From NCBI GenBank assembly GCA_036245525.1, contig BTPG01000004.1, positions 230,388,084-230,452,083 on the forward strand: 64,000 nucleotides of DNA. Reading direction: 5' to 3'. The DNA is from Semisulcospira habei (Eukaryota; Mollusca; Gastropoda; Semisulcospiridae). Positions 1-9,962 of this stretch are shown in pieces. Positions within the stretch are counted from its first letter, which is position 1. The number at the start of each line of letters is the position of its first letter. Under the pieces are notes generated by a model that was not told the origin of the DNA, made no database searches, and saw nothing but the letters and a program-made list of their open reading frames with translations. The position numbers and the translations under genes are program-made.

Positions 1-1466
1 AGGTCTGACCCTGTTGGGGCTTGTTAGCGAAGTGTACTGTTCATTCATTCAGCCCTCTCTGCGCCGTTACTGTACAAGAATCACATGACTCTGACACATC
101 TGACTTCCTCCATTTGAGGAGATAAAAACCAGAGATTATTTTTACAAAAGACTTTAATTCTCATGAGTCTTTTTCTTTGTATTTTATCTTGGTTAGATTC
201 TCATGAGCACTGCTTTTTCAGGATTTCAGTCAACAGACAAACATAAATACATAAACATAAACAGCCAAAGTTTTCTTTGGGACTGCTTATGGCCGTGAGG
301 ATACTTCTGGTTTAGTGGGGCTAGTCTTGATCAAACTAGCCCCACTGTGCTGGGGATCGTTTCCCGATTGCGTCCAGTTGACATTCTCAACACTACAGGG
401 CTTTCACAGGAAAAGGTGAATGCGCTACCCACCGGGTTAACCCCCTCCATAGGGGGTTAATAGTGCAGCTAACCCGGGTTACATCGATTCCTGTGAAAGC
501 AGGTGGAAGGTCACCAAAGCAGCCCTTTTATTAAAAAATTAAAAAAAAAAAATTTTTCTCATAGATTTATTTTTAGAAAAAGAGAGATATATTTTTTATT
601 TATTTATTTATTTTTTGTTTAATTTTTCTTTGGATTTATTATTACAACCACACACACACTAGCCTCACCAGTCAGAGGGTAAAAATGATTCTTAAAATCT
701 GTGGGTGAGCATATAAGTCTATGGGAGACAACTCTCTGTTTAGTGGTTGACTGGATGACTTTTTAAAGTGATTATGTCCCATGTGCAGAAAATAGGTAAT
801 ATGTTTACTGTGGTAGCAGTAATATTTTTTCATTTATTATTTTGACGGACAAATAAAAATGACGGACAATTCACAAAGCCCAGGCCCATCAAACCCTGGC
901 TCATCTGGTTTAAGAAACGTGTTTCACACAACAAACGTGCCTATAACCAATACTAATAATGTATATGAATCAATAGAAAACTCTTTTTCTGTCATACAAC
1001 AAAATCTTATCACAGGCAGTGTTAAGATTCAGATTGTTGCGAAAATCAAATTCACTAGATTGGACGGTGAATTAATTGTATCGTATATATCAACAAGACA
1101 ACACACTGTTAACACAAGAAGAGAATTGGAGAACGTGTTTAGAGACAGACTATTACCTGACTTTCTCCAGGCAATCGACAGTGCAAAAATGAAGGGGTCT
1201 GGTTGGCACGAAGGTCATGTACATGAACTACAATTAAAGCAGTCTAGGTATCATCCTATATTAGGTAAAGCATCGATACCACTGCCAACAGAGGTTGCAA
1301 ACAAAAAAGCTGTTGTTAATATTCAGAACAAAGACAATTTCTGTTTCATGTGGTGTGTGCTTGCTAAACTACACTTTGTGAGGTCAAGACCTGATCGTGT
1401 ATCTAACTACATCAAATTTGTAAATGAACTCAACTTTAGTGGCATTGAGTTCCCTGTTAAAATAGA
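1..1466 (+). repeat. Exact duplicate of Polinton left part
   Basis: This block matches 2052-3517 base for base as far as I can read, at a constant offset of 2051. It includes about 860 bp of AT-rich non-coding DNA and the start of the polymerase frame. It stops one base before a run of ten N. A perfect copy lying against a gap is what an unresolved scaffold overlap or uncollapsed haplotype produces. A real tandem duplication is possible but less likely. Confidence 0.9.
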
Positions 1467-1467
1467 A
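859..1467 (+). pseudogene. Truncated copy of Polinton polymerase N-terminus
   Basis: The frame starts at the same ATG context as the full gene at 2910 and encodes the same first 203 residues or so. It is then cut by the N gap. The residues read after the gap come from unrelated sequence and do not belong to this protein. It covers only the non-catalytic N-terminal domain, with no exonuclease or polymerase motif, so it cannot encode an active enzyme. It is probably an assembly duplicate rather than a second gene. Confidence 0.85.
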
Positions 1468-1477
1468 NNNNNNNNNN
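1468..1477. other. Assembly gap (10 N)
   Basis: Ten N mark an unknown join between the duplicated Polinton start and simple-repeat sequence. The real distance and order across it are not known. Confidence 0.99.
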
Positions 1478-1864
1478 GAGGTGTCACTTCAGTTTATGAA
1501 TAAGCCGGCTTTTGAAAGCTACATGACTGGTACCCGAGAAATCAAACGGTGGTCACTCTGCACTATAAACAGTTGGATAAGAAACAAACAAACAAACATA
1601 TGCACACACACACAAACAAACAAACAAACAAACAAACAAACAGACACACAAACAAACAAACAAACAAACAAACAAACACACACACACACATGCACGCACG
1701 CACTTACAGACACTCATGTCAGTACAATTTTATCATAAGCCTGAGCTGCCGGGTAGTGTCAGTGTTTGTTTGCTTTTCGCATTATATCTCGCGCCCGCTT
1801 TTCAATATGGGGACAACATTCCATTCTATTCAAGGCTGTGCACACACACACACACACACACACA

Positions 1865-1903
<39 letters not shown>

Positions 1904-2051
1904 GCACTGACACACAGACAAACACACGCACGCACACACGCACACGCACGCACACACACAAAACACCTGAACATACACCCGACGCAAAACACAAGGTTGT
2001 ACACCACTCACCACTCAGTGCAATATTATTACTTCCTGGTACTGTTTATAC
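1478..2051. repeat. Simple-repeat tract before the Polinton
   Basis: This stretch holds CAAA and CA arrays at about 1588-1690 and a CA, CT, CA series at about 1841-1960. Short unique pieces lie between them. All open frames here are low-complexity artefacts (His/Thr or Cys/Val runs). It has no recognised gene and is either the true left flank of the Polinton or gap-filling sequence. Confidence 0.8.
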
Positions 2052-2364
2052 AGGTCTGACCCTGTTGGGGCTTGTTAGCGAAGTGTACTGTTCATTCATT
2101 CAGCCCTCTCTGCGCCGTTACTGTACAAGAATCACATGACTCTGACACATCTGACTTCCTCCATTTGAGGAGATAAAAACCAGAGATTATTTTTACAAAA
2201 GACTTTAATTCTCATGAGTCTTTTTCTTTGTATTTTATCTTGGTTAGATTCTCATGAGCACTGCTTTTTCAGGATTTCAGTCAACAGACAAACATAAATA
2301 CATAAACATAAACAGCCAAAGTTTTCTTTGGGACTGCTTATGGCCGTGAGGATACTTCTGGTTT

Positions 2365-2397
2365 AGTGGGGCTAGTCTTGATCAAACTAGCCCCACT
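2365..2397. repeat. Perfect 12-bp-arm hairpin
   Basis: Arms AGTGGGGCTAGT (2365-2376) and ACTAGCCCCACT (2386-2397) are exact reverse complements. The 9-base loop itself contains the palindrome TTGATCAA. It lies about 510 bp before the polymerase start and is repeated in the duplicate at 314-346. It could be part of a terminal or replication structure, or a small foldback insertion. The role is unknown. Confidence 0.8.
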
Positions 2398-2450
2398 GTG
2401 CTGGGGATCGTTTCCCGATTGCGTCCAGTTGACATTCTCAACACTACAGG

Positions 2451-2551
2451 GCTTTCACAGGAAAAGGTGAATGCGCTACCCACCGGGTTAACCCCCTCCA
2501 TAGGGGGTTAATAGTGCAGCTAACCCGGGTTACATCGATTCCTGTGAAAGC
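2451..2551. repeat. Nested inverted-repeat structure upstream of polymerase
   Basis: The outer 13-bp arms GCTTTCACAGGAA (2451-2463) and TTCCTGTGAAAGC (2539-2551) are perfect complements. An inner hairpin has 10-bp arms TTAACCCCCT and AGGGGGTTAA around 2488-2511, and CCGGGTT/AACCCGG lie between them. The whole can fold as a cruciform of about 100 bp. It may be a MITE or an element-specific regulatory or replication feature. Confidence 0.75.
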
Positions 2552-2909
2552 AGGTGGAAGGTCACCAAAGCAGCCCTTTTATTAAAAAATTAAAAAAAAA
2601 AAATTTTTCTCATAGATTTATTTTTAGAAAAAGAGAGATATATTTTTTATTTATTTATTTATTTTTTGTTTAATTTTTCTTTGGATTTATTATTACAACC
2701 ACACACACACTAGCCTCACCAGTCAGAGGGTAAAAATGATTCTTAAAATCTGTGGGTGAGCATATAAGTCTATGGGAGACAACTCTCTGTTTAGTGGTTG
2801 ACTGGATGACTTTTTAAAGTGATTATGTCCCATGTGCAGAAAATAGGTAATATGTTTACTGTGGTAGCAGTAATATTTTTTCATTTATTATTTTGACGGA
2901 CAAATAAAA

Positions 2910-5900
2910 ATGACGGACAATTCACAAAGCCCAGGCCCATCAAACCCTGGCTCATCTGGTTTAAGAAACGTGTTTCACACAACAAACGTGCCTATAACCA
3001 ATACTAATAATGTATATGAATCAATAGAAAACTCTTTTTCTGTCATACAACAAAATCTTATCACAGGCAGTGTTAAGATTCAGATTGTTGCGAAAATCAA
3101 ATTCACTAGATTGGACGGTGAATTAATTGTATCGTATATATCAACAAGACAACACACTGTTAACACAAGAAGAGAATTGGAGAACGTGTTTAGAGACAGA
3201 CTATTACCTGACTTTCTCCAGGCAATCGACAGTGCAAAAATGAAGGGGTCTGGTTGGCACGAAGGTCATGTACATGAACTACAATTAAAGCAGTCTAGGT
3301 ATCATCCTATATTAGGTAAAGCATCGATACCACTGCCAACAGAGGTTGCAAACAAAAAAGCTGTTGTTAATATTCAGAACAAAGACAATTTCTGTTTCAT
3401 GTGGTGTGTGCTTGCTAAACTACACTTTGTGAGGTCAAGACCTGATCGTGTATCTAACTACATCAAATTTGTAAATGAACTCAACTTTAGTGGCATTGAG
3501 TTCCCTGTTAAAATAGAGGACATAGACTTGTTTGAAAAACTAAATCCTGGTATATCTGTGAATGTGTTTGTGTGGGATAATGAATCTGAGAACAAGTTAC
3601 AGCCAATTAGAGTGTCCCCAATTGCTCCAACCTACGGTCAGTCAGAAGATAAACATGTTGACATGTTGCTAATCGGAGATGACAATAACTTTCACTACAC
3701 AATTATCAGGAATATGTCACGTCTAATTCATGCACATACAACAAAACACAATGGGAAACAGGAAGTGTGCAAGAGATGTTTACAGAGATTCTCTTCTATT
3801 AAAATAGCACATAATCACATCCTACATTGTAGGTCACCTGATGACATACAAACTGTACTTAAGTATCCAGATCCTGGTAGTCAAGTGTATTTTAAGAACT
3901 ATGGGAATCAGCAAAAGCTGCCGTTTGTAGTATACGCTGATTTTGAATCATTAGTAATACCATATGAGGGTCCTGTTCCAGAGTCATTACCAAAGACTAT
4001 AAAACTGAGTGACCAAGTGGTGTGTTCTTTTGGATACATTATTGTTAGGTCAGACGGTCTGCATTCAGAACCTGTTATCTACAGGGGTGAAAATGCAGCA
4101 TGTCTGTTTTTAACAGAAATGAGACATCTGTATAGTCAGGTAGTACAATATCTCACAACATGTCAGATGCCTTTAGTGATGACAGAAGAAGACAAACTAA
4201 AATTTGATACAGCTGTGACGTGTTGGATTTGTAAACAGTCTTTAGGGGGTGATAAAGTTCGTGACCATGATCACATAACTGGGCGTTACAGAGGTGCTGC
4301 ACATAGCAATTGTAACTTGTTATTAAAAATAGATCCTAAGACATACAAGTTACCAATCTTTTTTCACAATCTCAAAGGGTATGATTCACACATCATCATG
4401 CAGGCTGTAGATGAGTCGTACAAAAACGTAAGTTGTATTGCACAGACAACTGAGAAGTACTTGACTTTTAGGTTAGACAAATTAGCATTTTATGACTCCA
4501 TGCAACATTTGTCTTTAGGTCTTGCTAGTCTGGCAGAAGGGCTGACTGAGTATCCAATAACAAGTAAATATTTTGAGCCAGACTTGATTAAAAAAGGTGT
4601 GTATCCATATGAGTACATTGATCACTGGGTTGTGTTTGAGGAAAGGAGACTGCCACCAAAAGAAAAATTTTATTCCACACTAACTGGCAAAGGTATTTCT
4701 GACTCTGAATATCAACACGCACTCGATGCGTGGGATAAATTAGGGTGTCAGACAATTGGTGACTACCACGATCAGTACTTGAAAGCTGACGTTTGTTTGC
4801 TAGCAGACGTATTTGAAAGTTACCGTGAAAAGGGTTTGTTACACTACAGTCTTGACCCAGCTTGCTACATAACTAGTCCTGGCATGACATGGGATGCATT
4901 TTTGAAATCTAGTAAGATATTTATAGACCTGTTGTCTGATCGTACGATGGGTGAAATGGTGGAACGTGGATTGAGGGGAGGAATTAGTATTGCATTGAAC
5001 AATTATGCAAAGGCCAACAACAAATATCTGGACAGCCCGGGTCAGGGGTTTGACCCCTCAAGGTCAAGGTAATTCATTACGTACCTTGACGCTAATAACC
5101 TTTATGGGTTCGCGATGTGTGAGTTATTGCCCTTGAAAAACTTTTGTCTGCATGATTTGTCACAGTATGACATAACAGACATAACAAACTATATTATGAA
5201 TCATGACCGAAACGACGCGAAGGGTTGGATCTTTGAAGTTGACCTAGAGTACCCACACCATCTACATGATTACCACAATGATTATCCATTAGCTGTTGAG
5301 AAAATGAGTATGACGGGGAAAAAAGAAGACACCAAACTTGTACCAAATTTAAATGACAAATTCAATTACGTGTGTCACTATCGCTTGTTACAGTTTTACA
5401 TCAGACATGGGTTAGTACTAAAGAAAGTTTACAGAGGAATTCAATTTGATCAGAGTGCTTTCATGAAAGATTACATAATGAAGAACACAACCCTCCGTGC
5501 CAGAGACGGCAACACTGCATTTGACAAAGACTTCTTTAAGCTTATGAACAATGCCTGTTTTGGCAAGACAATGGAAAATCCTCATCACAGAAAAGATGTG
5601 AGACTTGTCACAACTGAATTGGGTGCTATTAAACTTACAGGTAAGCCTCAGTACACAGGGTACAAAGAATTTCATTCATCATTGTATGCAGTGTCACTCA
5701 AAAAAAAGATTGTTAAACTGGACAAGCCAGTATTCATTGGTATGGCAATTCTTGAGTTGTCAAAACTGGTGATGCTTGAATTTTATTATGATTACTTTAA
5801 ATTAAAGTATCCTGACTGCCGTCTGTTATACACTGACACTGACTCTATGATCATTGATGTGTGTACTGAAGACTTTTATGAAGACATGAAAACAGAGTTA

Positions 5901-6393
5901 CACATGTATGACACATCTGATTACCCTAAAGACCATCCACTGTTCAGCACACAAAACAAGAAAGTGCCTGGTAAGTTTAAGGATGAACTAAATGGTGTGC
6001 CAATAGTTGAGTACGTTGGACTGAGATCAAAAATGTATTCTATACTGCACCAGAAGGGAAGTCAGTCAAAAGCCAAAGGTATCAAGAAAACAGCAATAAA
6101 AAATAAAGACATACGTCATGAACATTACAAGCAAGTGTTAGATGGTGCATTAATGCCTGATTATCCAAACAAGTCACTGAGATCAAACAAACATAATCTT
6201 GAAATGATCCAAACACATAAGAAGTCTGGCAGTTGGGGACACGAAACGCGTGTTTTTCAGTAAGGAAAAAGCTTATGCACCTGGTCATTATAGACTCAAG
6301 TTATCTGAAGACATAGCGGATGAACTGGTTGATGAATTAATCGATGAGTTAGTTACTGAAATGAGTAACGGTGTCTGGGGGAATAATCTGTAA
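2910..6393 (+). pseudogene. POLB: Polinton protein-primed DNA polymerase B (disrupted)
   Basis: This would replicate the element by protein-primed synthesis. Start ATG 2910 follows AATAAAA. Residues about 1-260 form the conserved N-terminal domain of Polinton polymerases, with a Cys in NFCFMWC and His-containing KHVDMLL and HYTII. A C2H2-like finger (VCKRCLQRF) follows. Exonuclease motifs are visible: YADFES, HNLKGYDSH and a YxxxD in the third. Between them sits CWICKQ...VRDHDHITG, an HNH/endonuclease-VII-like zinc insertion. Polymerase motifs are A YLDANNLYG, B KLMNNACFGK and C YTDTDS. Breaks: an in-frame TAA at 5070-5072 just before motif A, and a frame change in a T run near 6252-6257, so the last 45 codons or so are in another frame, ending at 6393. 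The 3' end overlaps the integrase tail to tail. Confidence 0.93.
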
Positions 6394-7302
6394 TTCTTCT
6401 CTGACAAATGCCCTCTGGGGCGAAGGGTCATACAGGTAATATATTGTTGCGTCTGTGCCGGGAATTATTTTTTTTATATTATGAACGGATGTTGACCAGA
6501 TGGGGTCTGTCGCCCTGCGCTTTATGTCATTTTCAGCTTCACCTGGTTGATATAAATATCTCACCTGTTTAGTAAATAAACTTGTGTCTGGTGCTGGGTT
6601 TGGGGTTGGTCCTGTTTTTGGCTCTGTAATTGTTTTCAATTTAATAGCATCAGCAGGTTTTGGGTGTCCTTCATTGTTCATTGCTTTTATCACATGTGGT
6701 AATCTCTTAACCCACTCAGTGTTACGCGTGTCATGCATGAGTTCCTTAGAATACTGGTAACTGAAAAGTCTCTCTGATAACTGTTTGTTAAAGTTTTATA
6801 CAATTGCCTGTGATCTGTGTACACCTGGAATACCGCGTCTGACCAGTACACCATGCTTCGCAAATAACTGATTAACAGCACCCTTAAATTCAGATCCATC
6901 ATCGACCTGCACAAGTCTGGGGTATCTTAAAGGGCCTCGACCATATATTTTTGTTAAAGCAGTTTTGTCAGATATGGGTTCAGCGTCTTTGTACCTTGAA
7001 GCAATGTCTACAACAGTTAATGCATACTTGTATCGTTTCTTTCTTATTGTGTCATGTGGAAGAAACAGGAGGTCCATTTGGTGTGTGTCATTAGGTGTTG
7101 TGTTCTCAAAATGAGGCCTTGTTATCTTTCTTGGAGCAGGGAGATATATCTGCCAAATTGCCTGTCTCTGTAACCATTGCTTGACTTGATTGAGTGTTAT
7201 ATCTCCACCCACAGTGGCATGTAATTTTTCAATAGCTGTTTGCCCTTTCCAATAACCTGATGGTGAGTAATATATTTTTGATAGTTTATTTTTGGCTGCC
7301 AT
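6349..7302 (-). pseudogene. INT: Polinton retrovirus-like integrase (nonsense mutation in active site)
   Basis: This DDE integrase should insert the element into host DNA. The likely start is ATG 7302 (MAAKNKLSK), which overlaps the next gene by 17 bp. The core shows the first Asp in HQMDLLF and the second in VQVDDGSEF. The frame then meets TAA at 6796-6798, exactly where the family's third acidic residue (Glu, followed by RFN-type sequence) is expected. The same frame continues downstream through a C-terminal domain with a chromatin-reader-like region (DPIWSTSVHNIKKI) to 6349. A single nonsense codon therefore removes the catalytic Glu and the C-terminus. Convergent with the polymerase. Confidence 0.9.
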
Positions 7303-7720
7303 TTTTTCTAGCAATATAAAGTCCAGTAAAATAAACAAATGTCATTCCCACTAGAACAAAGATTATCTCTCCGTTTCTTTGTTCTGTACTTGGTTGGTAA
7401 TAGTCACTTAGTTTTGGTTTTGGGATAGACATGTCTTCACCTGTGACAAGATAGTATTCACGGATTGCTTCATCTGTATTTGAAAACGTATGTTGTGCGT
7501 GACCCTCTAGTCTAAGTCTGTCATTGATAAAATCCAGTTTCTCAATTCTATTCTTTTCATATTCCTGTTGGGCTTGTGCAAGTTTCTCAGACGCTTCATT
7601 GTGACGTTTCATTTCTTCTGCAGATTCTTCTCTACCCATTTTTGAAAAGAGATAATTAGACCCACTGAAAGCCAATGCATTAACCATTGCACCTCCTATC
7701 ATAATAGCTATCATCGCCAT
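7286..7720 (-). CDS. Polinton small two-TM coiled-coil protein
   Basis: This 144-residue protein has a hydrophobic N-terminus (MAMIAIMIGGAMVNALAF), a charged helical middle from about residue 35 to 75 (EESAEEMKRHNEASEKLAQ, likely coiled coil) and a second hydrophobic segment near the C-terminus (IIFVLVGMTFVYFTGLYI). A homologue lies in the remnant at 53.7-54.0 kb in the same gene order, so it is a conserved Polinton gene. The function is not known to me. A membrane or virion-associated role is an inference from the two hydrophobic segments. Its stop overlaps the integrase start. Confidence 0.85.
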   Translation of the reverse strand: MAMIAIMIGGAMVNALAFSGSNYLFSKMGREESAEEMKRHNEASEKLAQAQQEYEKNRIEKLDFINDRLRLEGHAQHTFSNTDEAIREYYLVTGEDMSIPKPKLSDYYQPSTEQRNGEIIFVLVGMTFVYFTGLYIARKNGSQK

Positions 7721-7732
7721 ACTTATTTTTAT

Positions 7733-7960
7733 TTACATAGAAACATTTTCTGGAATAATTCCTTGCTTAACGAGAAAGTCTTTTGTCGCAATTGACGCTG
7801 TAACGACTGCAATTAGTTTAGCGCTGTCTTCAATGTCTAATCTGCTCAAGTCTGATTTCATTTTGAGTAGACTTTTTCCCAGCATAGAATAAGCTACTGC
7901 TAATCCACTTATCACGGCAGAGTGATAGACAAGGTTCATTATGTTCTTTGAGTCATTCAT
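7733..7960 (-). CDS. Polinton small membrane protein (75 aa)
   Basis: This 75-residue protein has two moderately hydrophobic segments (VYHSAVISGLAVAYSMLG and AKLIAVVTASIATKDFLV) separated by a charged KSDLSRLDIEDS linker. A close homologue is at 54048-54275 in the second Polinton, which shows the gene is under selection despite its size. It sits 12 bp from its downstream neighbour and would be co-expressed with the small-gene cluster. No enzymatic motif is visible. The role is unknown. Confidence 0.8.
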   Translation of the reverse strand: MNDSKNIMNLVYHSAVISGLAVAYSMLGKSLLKMKSDLSRLDIEDSAKLIAVVTASIATKDFLVKQGIIPENVSM

Positions 7961-7995
7961 TTTTTAAGGCAAGAAAAATTAAAATAATATTTTTA

Positions 7996-8460
7996 TTAGT
8001 GCATGATAAATGGGTCAACGGCTTTGGGTGTTACTGGTAATGTGGCGACTTCTGGTTTTGTTTTTGGAGTGTCTGATTTTTTGGTCACTGTACGAGTCTG
8101 TGGTTTGTATTTTTTATATAATTGATAACCTACGTAACCAAATCCGACAACAAATCCGGCAACTATATATTTTGTTGTTTGAGGTTCAGGGTTGGGGTCA
8201 GACTTAGTTGTTTGTCTCTCACTTTTATGAGGGTGTCCTGTCGGCGTTGGTCCTGAAGCTAGTGACACTGGTCCTGATGGTGGGTCAGTCACATGAGCCT
8301 TTTCTGTTTGCGCTTGAAGCTGTAATTTTTTTTGTCTGTTATATTCAGCTAATCTTTTACCAGCCTCAACCCTGCCTGGACTTTTAGCCTTAGTCACAGT
8401 TTGAACCTGTGTCAAAACTGGACTGGGGTTTGGTTGTGGAGTCGTCTGGGTTTCGTCCAT
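7996..8460 (-). CDS. Polinton Pro/Lys-rich single-TM protein
   Basis: The 154-residue product starts with a Pro/Gln/Thr-rich region, then basic segments (SPGRVEAGKRLAEYNRQKKLQ). One transmembrane helix follows (YIVAGFVVGFGYVGYQLY) with a Lys-rich tail. The transmembrane segment is nearly unchanged in the second Polinton copy at 54.4 kb, while the flanks have drifted. The start (8460) overlaps the end of the next gene by 71 bp in a different frame. Membrane anchoring is well supported. Any role in virion membrane or host interaction is inference. Confidence 0.82.
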   Translation of the reverse strand: MDETQTTPQPNPSPVLTQVQTVTKAKSPGRVEAGKRLAEYNRQKKLQLQAQTEKAHVTDPPSGPVSLASGPTPTGHPHKSERQTTKSDPNPEPQTTKYIVAGFVVGFGYVGYQLYKKYKPQTRTVTKKSDTPKTKPEVATLPVTPKAVDPFIMH

Positions 8461-8917
8461 TTTCTTCTGCAGTAAAATTTATTTTTGAGAAATCAATATG
8501 ACTCCCAGTAACAAGTAAAGTTACCACAGGTGCAAGGTAATTTCCAAACTTGTAAAACATGACACATGCTAATTTGCCAATTGTACTTGAAACAATAGGA
8601 TTGCTTTCAAGGTCGTGTGATAGACTGTCACTATCCACAGGTAGAAAGTGACTCACTGCTTTTGCGTATAGGCATACAAGAGATCGACTTAAATCACGAG
8701 TCATTAGTGAGGCAATGTGGTTTTCATATTTTGAATGAAGTTTGATTAGTTTGTCAGAGGTTAAAGATTCAATATCCTCTGTCATGTATTGTTTCCCGAG
8801 ATAAGTCTTTGACTTGCCTGAGACAATCACAGACAAAAGACGCTGTTTTTTAGAGTCTAAGTCTTTGTTCTCTACCGCATTGATATCATTCAATAGAAGT
8901 AATTCGTCTTGGTTCAT
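8390..8917 (-). CDS. Conserved Polinton protein of unknown function (175 aa)
   Basis: This is a mostly helical, charged protein (MNQDELLLLNDINAVENKD at the start) with a conserved middle (YENHIASLMTRDLSRSLV) and a hydrophobic stretch near residues 110-135 (LACVMFYKFGNYLAPVVTLL). The homologue at 54682-55032 keeps the first 100 residues or so and has lost the C-terminal part by deletion. The C-terminal 23 codons overlap the next gene. I do not recognise a domain. Confidence 0.8.
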   Translation of the reverse strand: MNQDELLLLNDINAVENKDLDSKKQRLLSVIVSGKSKTYLGKQYMTEDIESLTSDKLIKLHSKYENHIASLMTRDLSRSLVCLYAKAVSHFLPVDSDSLSHDLESNPIVSSTIGKLACVMFYKFGNYLAPVVTLLVTGSHIDFSKINFTAEENGRNPDDSTTKPQSSFDTGSNCD

Positions 8918-8944
8918 TTATAATGAAATTAAAAAATAATAATG

Positions 8945-9295
8945 TTAACTCTGCTTGCTCACCTTGTGTAATACCACTTTATTAACTGTAACACTGTCAA
9001 TATAAACATTTAGTTTGCGTAGTTGCTTAAATATGCTATAACAAATTTCCCCTATCCAACCATAGTTGGTATCATTAACTTTAAAAGTAGGTGTCTTTAA
9101 ATCAACTGTCATGTGCTCCACATCTGGATGCTCATCGACATAATCCAAAGTCACACTATATGTAACATATATTTCTGATGGTGCTGAAAGGCTTATGTAA
9201 GTCTGTTTGAGTGATGTTATTAAATCAGTAAAGTGTATAACATCTTTGAAAAGGTGTGTGAGATCAAGCACTTGTATGATTTGTCTGTCTGTCAT
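8945..9295 (-). CDS. Conserved Polinton hypothetical protein (116 aa)
   Basis: This frame starts at an ATG inside TAATAAAAATG, the shared start context of the element. The composition (many short beta-like stretches such as IYVTYSVTLDYV and MTVDLKTPTFKV) suggests a small beta-rich fold. It lies between the packaging ATPase and the 175-aa gene on the same strand. I recognise no catalytic motif. It is not an obvious adenovirus-type protease, because no His-Asp/Glu-Cys pattern is visible. Confidence 0.72.
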   Translation of the reverse strand: MTDRQIIQVLDLTHLFKDVIHFTDLITSLKQTYISLSAPSEIYVTYSVTLDYVDEHPDVEHMTVDLKTPTFKVNDTNYGWIGEICYSIFKQLRKLNVYIDSVTVNKVVLHKVSKQS

Positions 9296-9331
9296 TTTTA
9301 TTAGACAAACAAATGTATAAATTAATTTACA

Positions 9332-9943
9332 TCAATTTACTAGCCCATACCCTGTGGGCTGATCTGTCTTTAAAATAAGCTTTAGATGCTTAGTTGATTT
9401 CAGTTTATTTTTTACATCATCTCGTTCATGTTTATTTGCTATAACATCGTTCTCTCTGAGACAGTCTTCAAAGCTGTCACGATCCTTACAGTAAAACAAA
9501 CAGATAAACTTTAACTGTTCTCGAAAATCTTTGAGTACAGCATTATATTTCTGAGTGAGAATCCATACACTAACATTTGCGTGTCTGCCACTGAAGGCAA
9601 GTTCTGCTAGAGTGTTTCTCTTTTTGACAATGTCTTTCTCTGCAGAACAGTCATCAACAATAAACAAAGTTGACTGTCCTTCAAATTGCTTGTAAAAATA
9701 TTGTAGGTAGTCATTCAGTTTTTTCTCAGGGTCGACTAAGTATATGTTGCTGTCAGTCCAAATGAATAAACGGTTGTGATAAGCTTTGTTGTGTTTGATT
9801 GTTGGACAAAATATTACTATGTTTTCAAAATGGTGTATGTATCTTGTTTGTAATAAGTCAAGTACAAATTCAGTTTTACCACACCCTGTGGCACCACAAA
9901 ACAATCCACAGTGTGGATCGAGTGTCATTAAGCCTCGGTTCAT
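9332..9943 (-). CDS. ATP: A32/FtsK-HerA-like genome packaging ATPase
   Basis: This about 203-residue P-loop ATPase would drive DNA packaging into the capsid. Walker A is CGLFCGATGCGKTEF near residue 15 and Walker B is STLFIVDDCSAE near residue 100. The sensor-like segment VSVWILTQKYN follows, as in A32/Polinton ATPases. I chose ATG 9943 (MNRGLM). The longer open frame to 9979 has no ATG. The gene lies directly downstream of the capsid gene on the same strand, the usual Polinton morphogenesis pair. No break is seen. Confidence 0.92.
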   Translation of the reverse strand: MNRGLMTLDPHCGLFCGATGCGKTEFVLDLLQTRYIHHFENIVIFCPTIKHNKAYHNRLFIWTDSNIYLVDPEKKLNDYLQYFYKQFEGQSTLFIVDDCSAEKDIVKKRNTLAELAFSGRHANVSVWILTQKYNAVLKDFREQLKFICLFYCKDRDSFEDCLRENDVIANKHERDDVKNKLKSTKHLKLILKTDQPTGYGLVN

Positions 9944-9962
9944 TTTAATACACAATATAATT

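Noticed and set aside
1519..2014. Cys/Val- and His/Thr-rich frames at 1.5-2.0 kb
   Set aside because: They are translations of CA, GT and CAAA simple repeats.
8945..9295. Adenovirus-type maturation protease of the Polinton
   Set aside because: The size and position were suggestive, but no His-Asp/Glu-Cys pattern is visible in the 116 residues.
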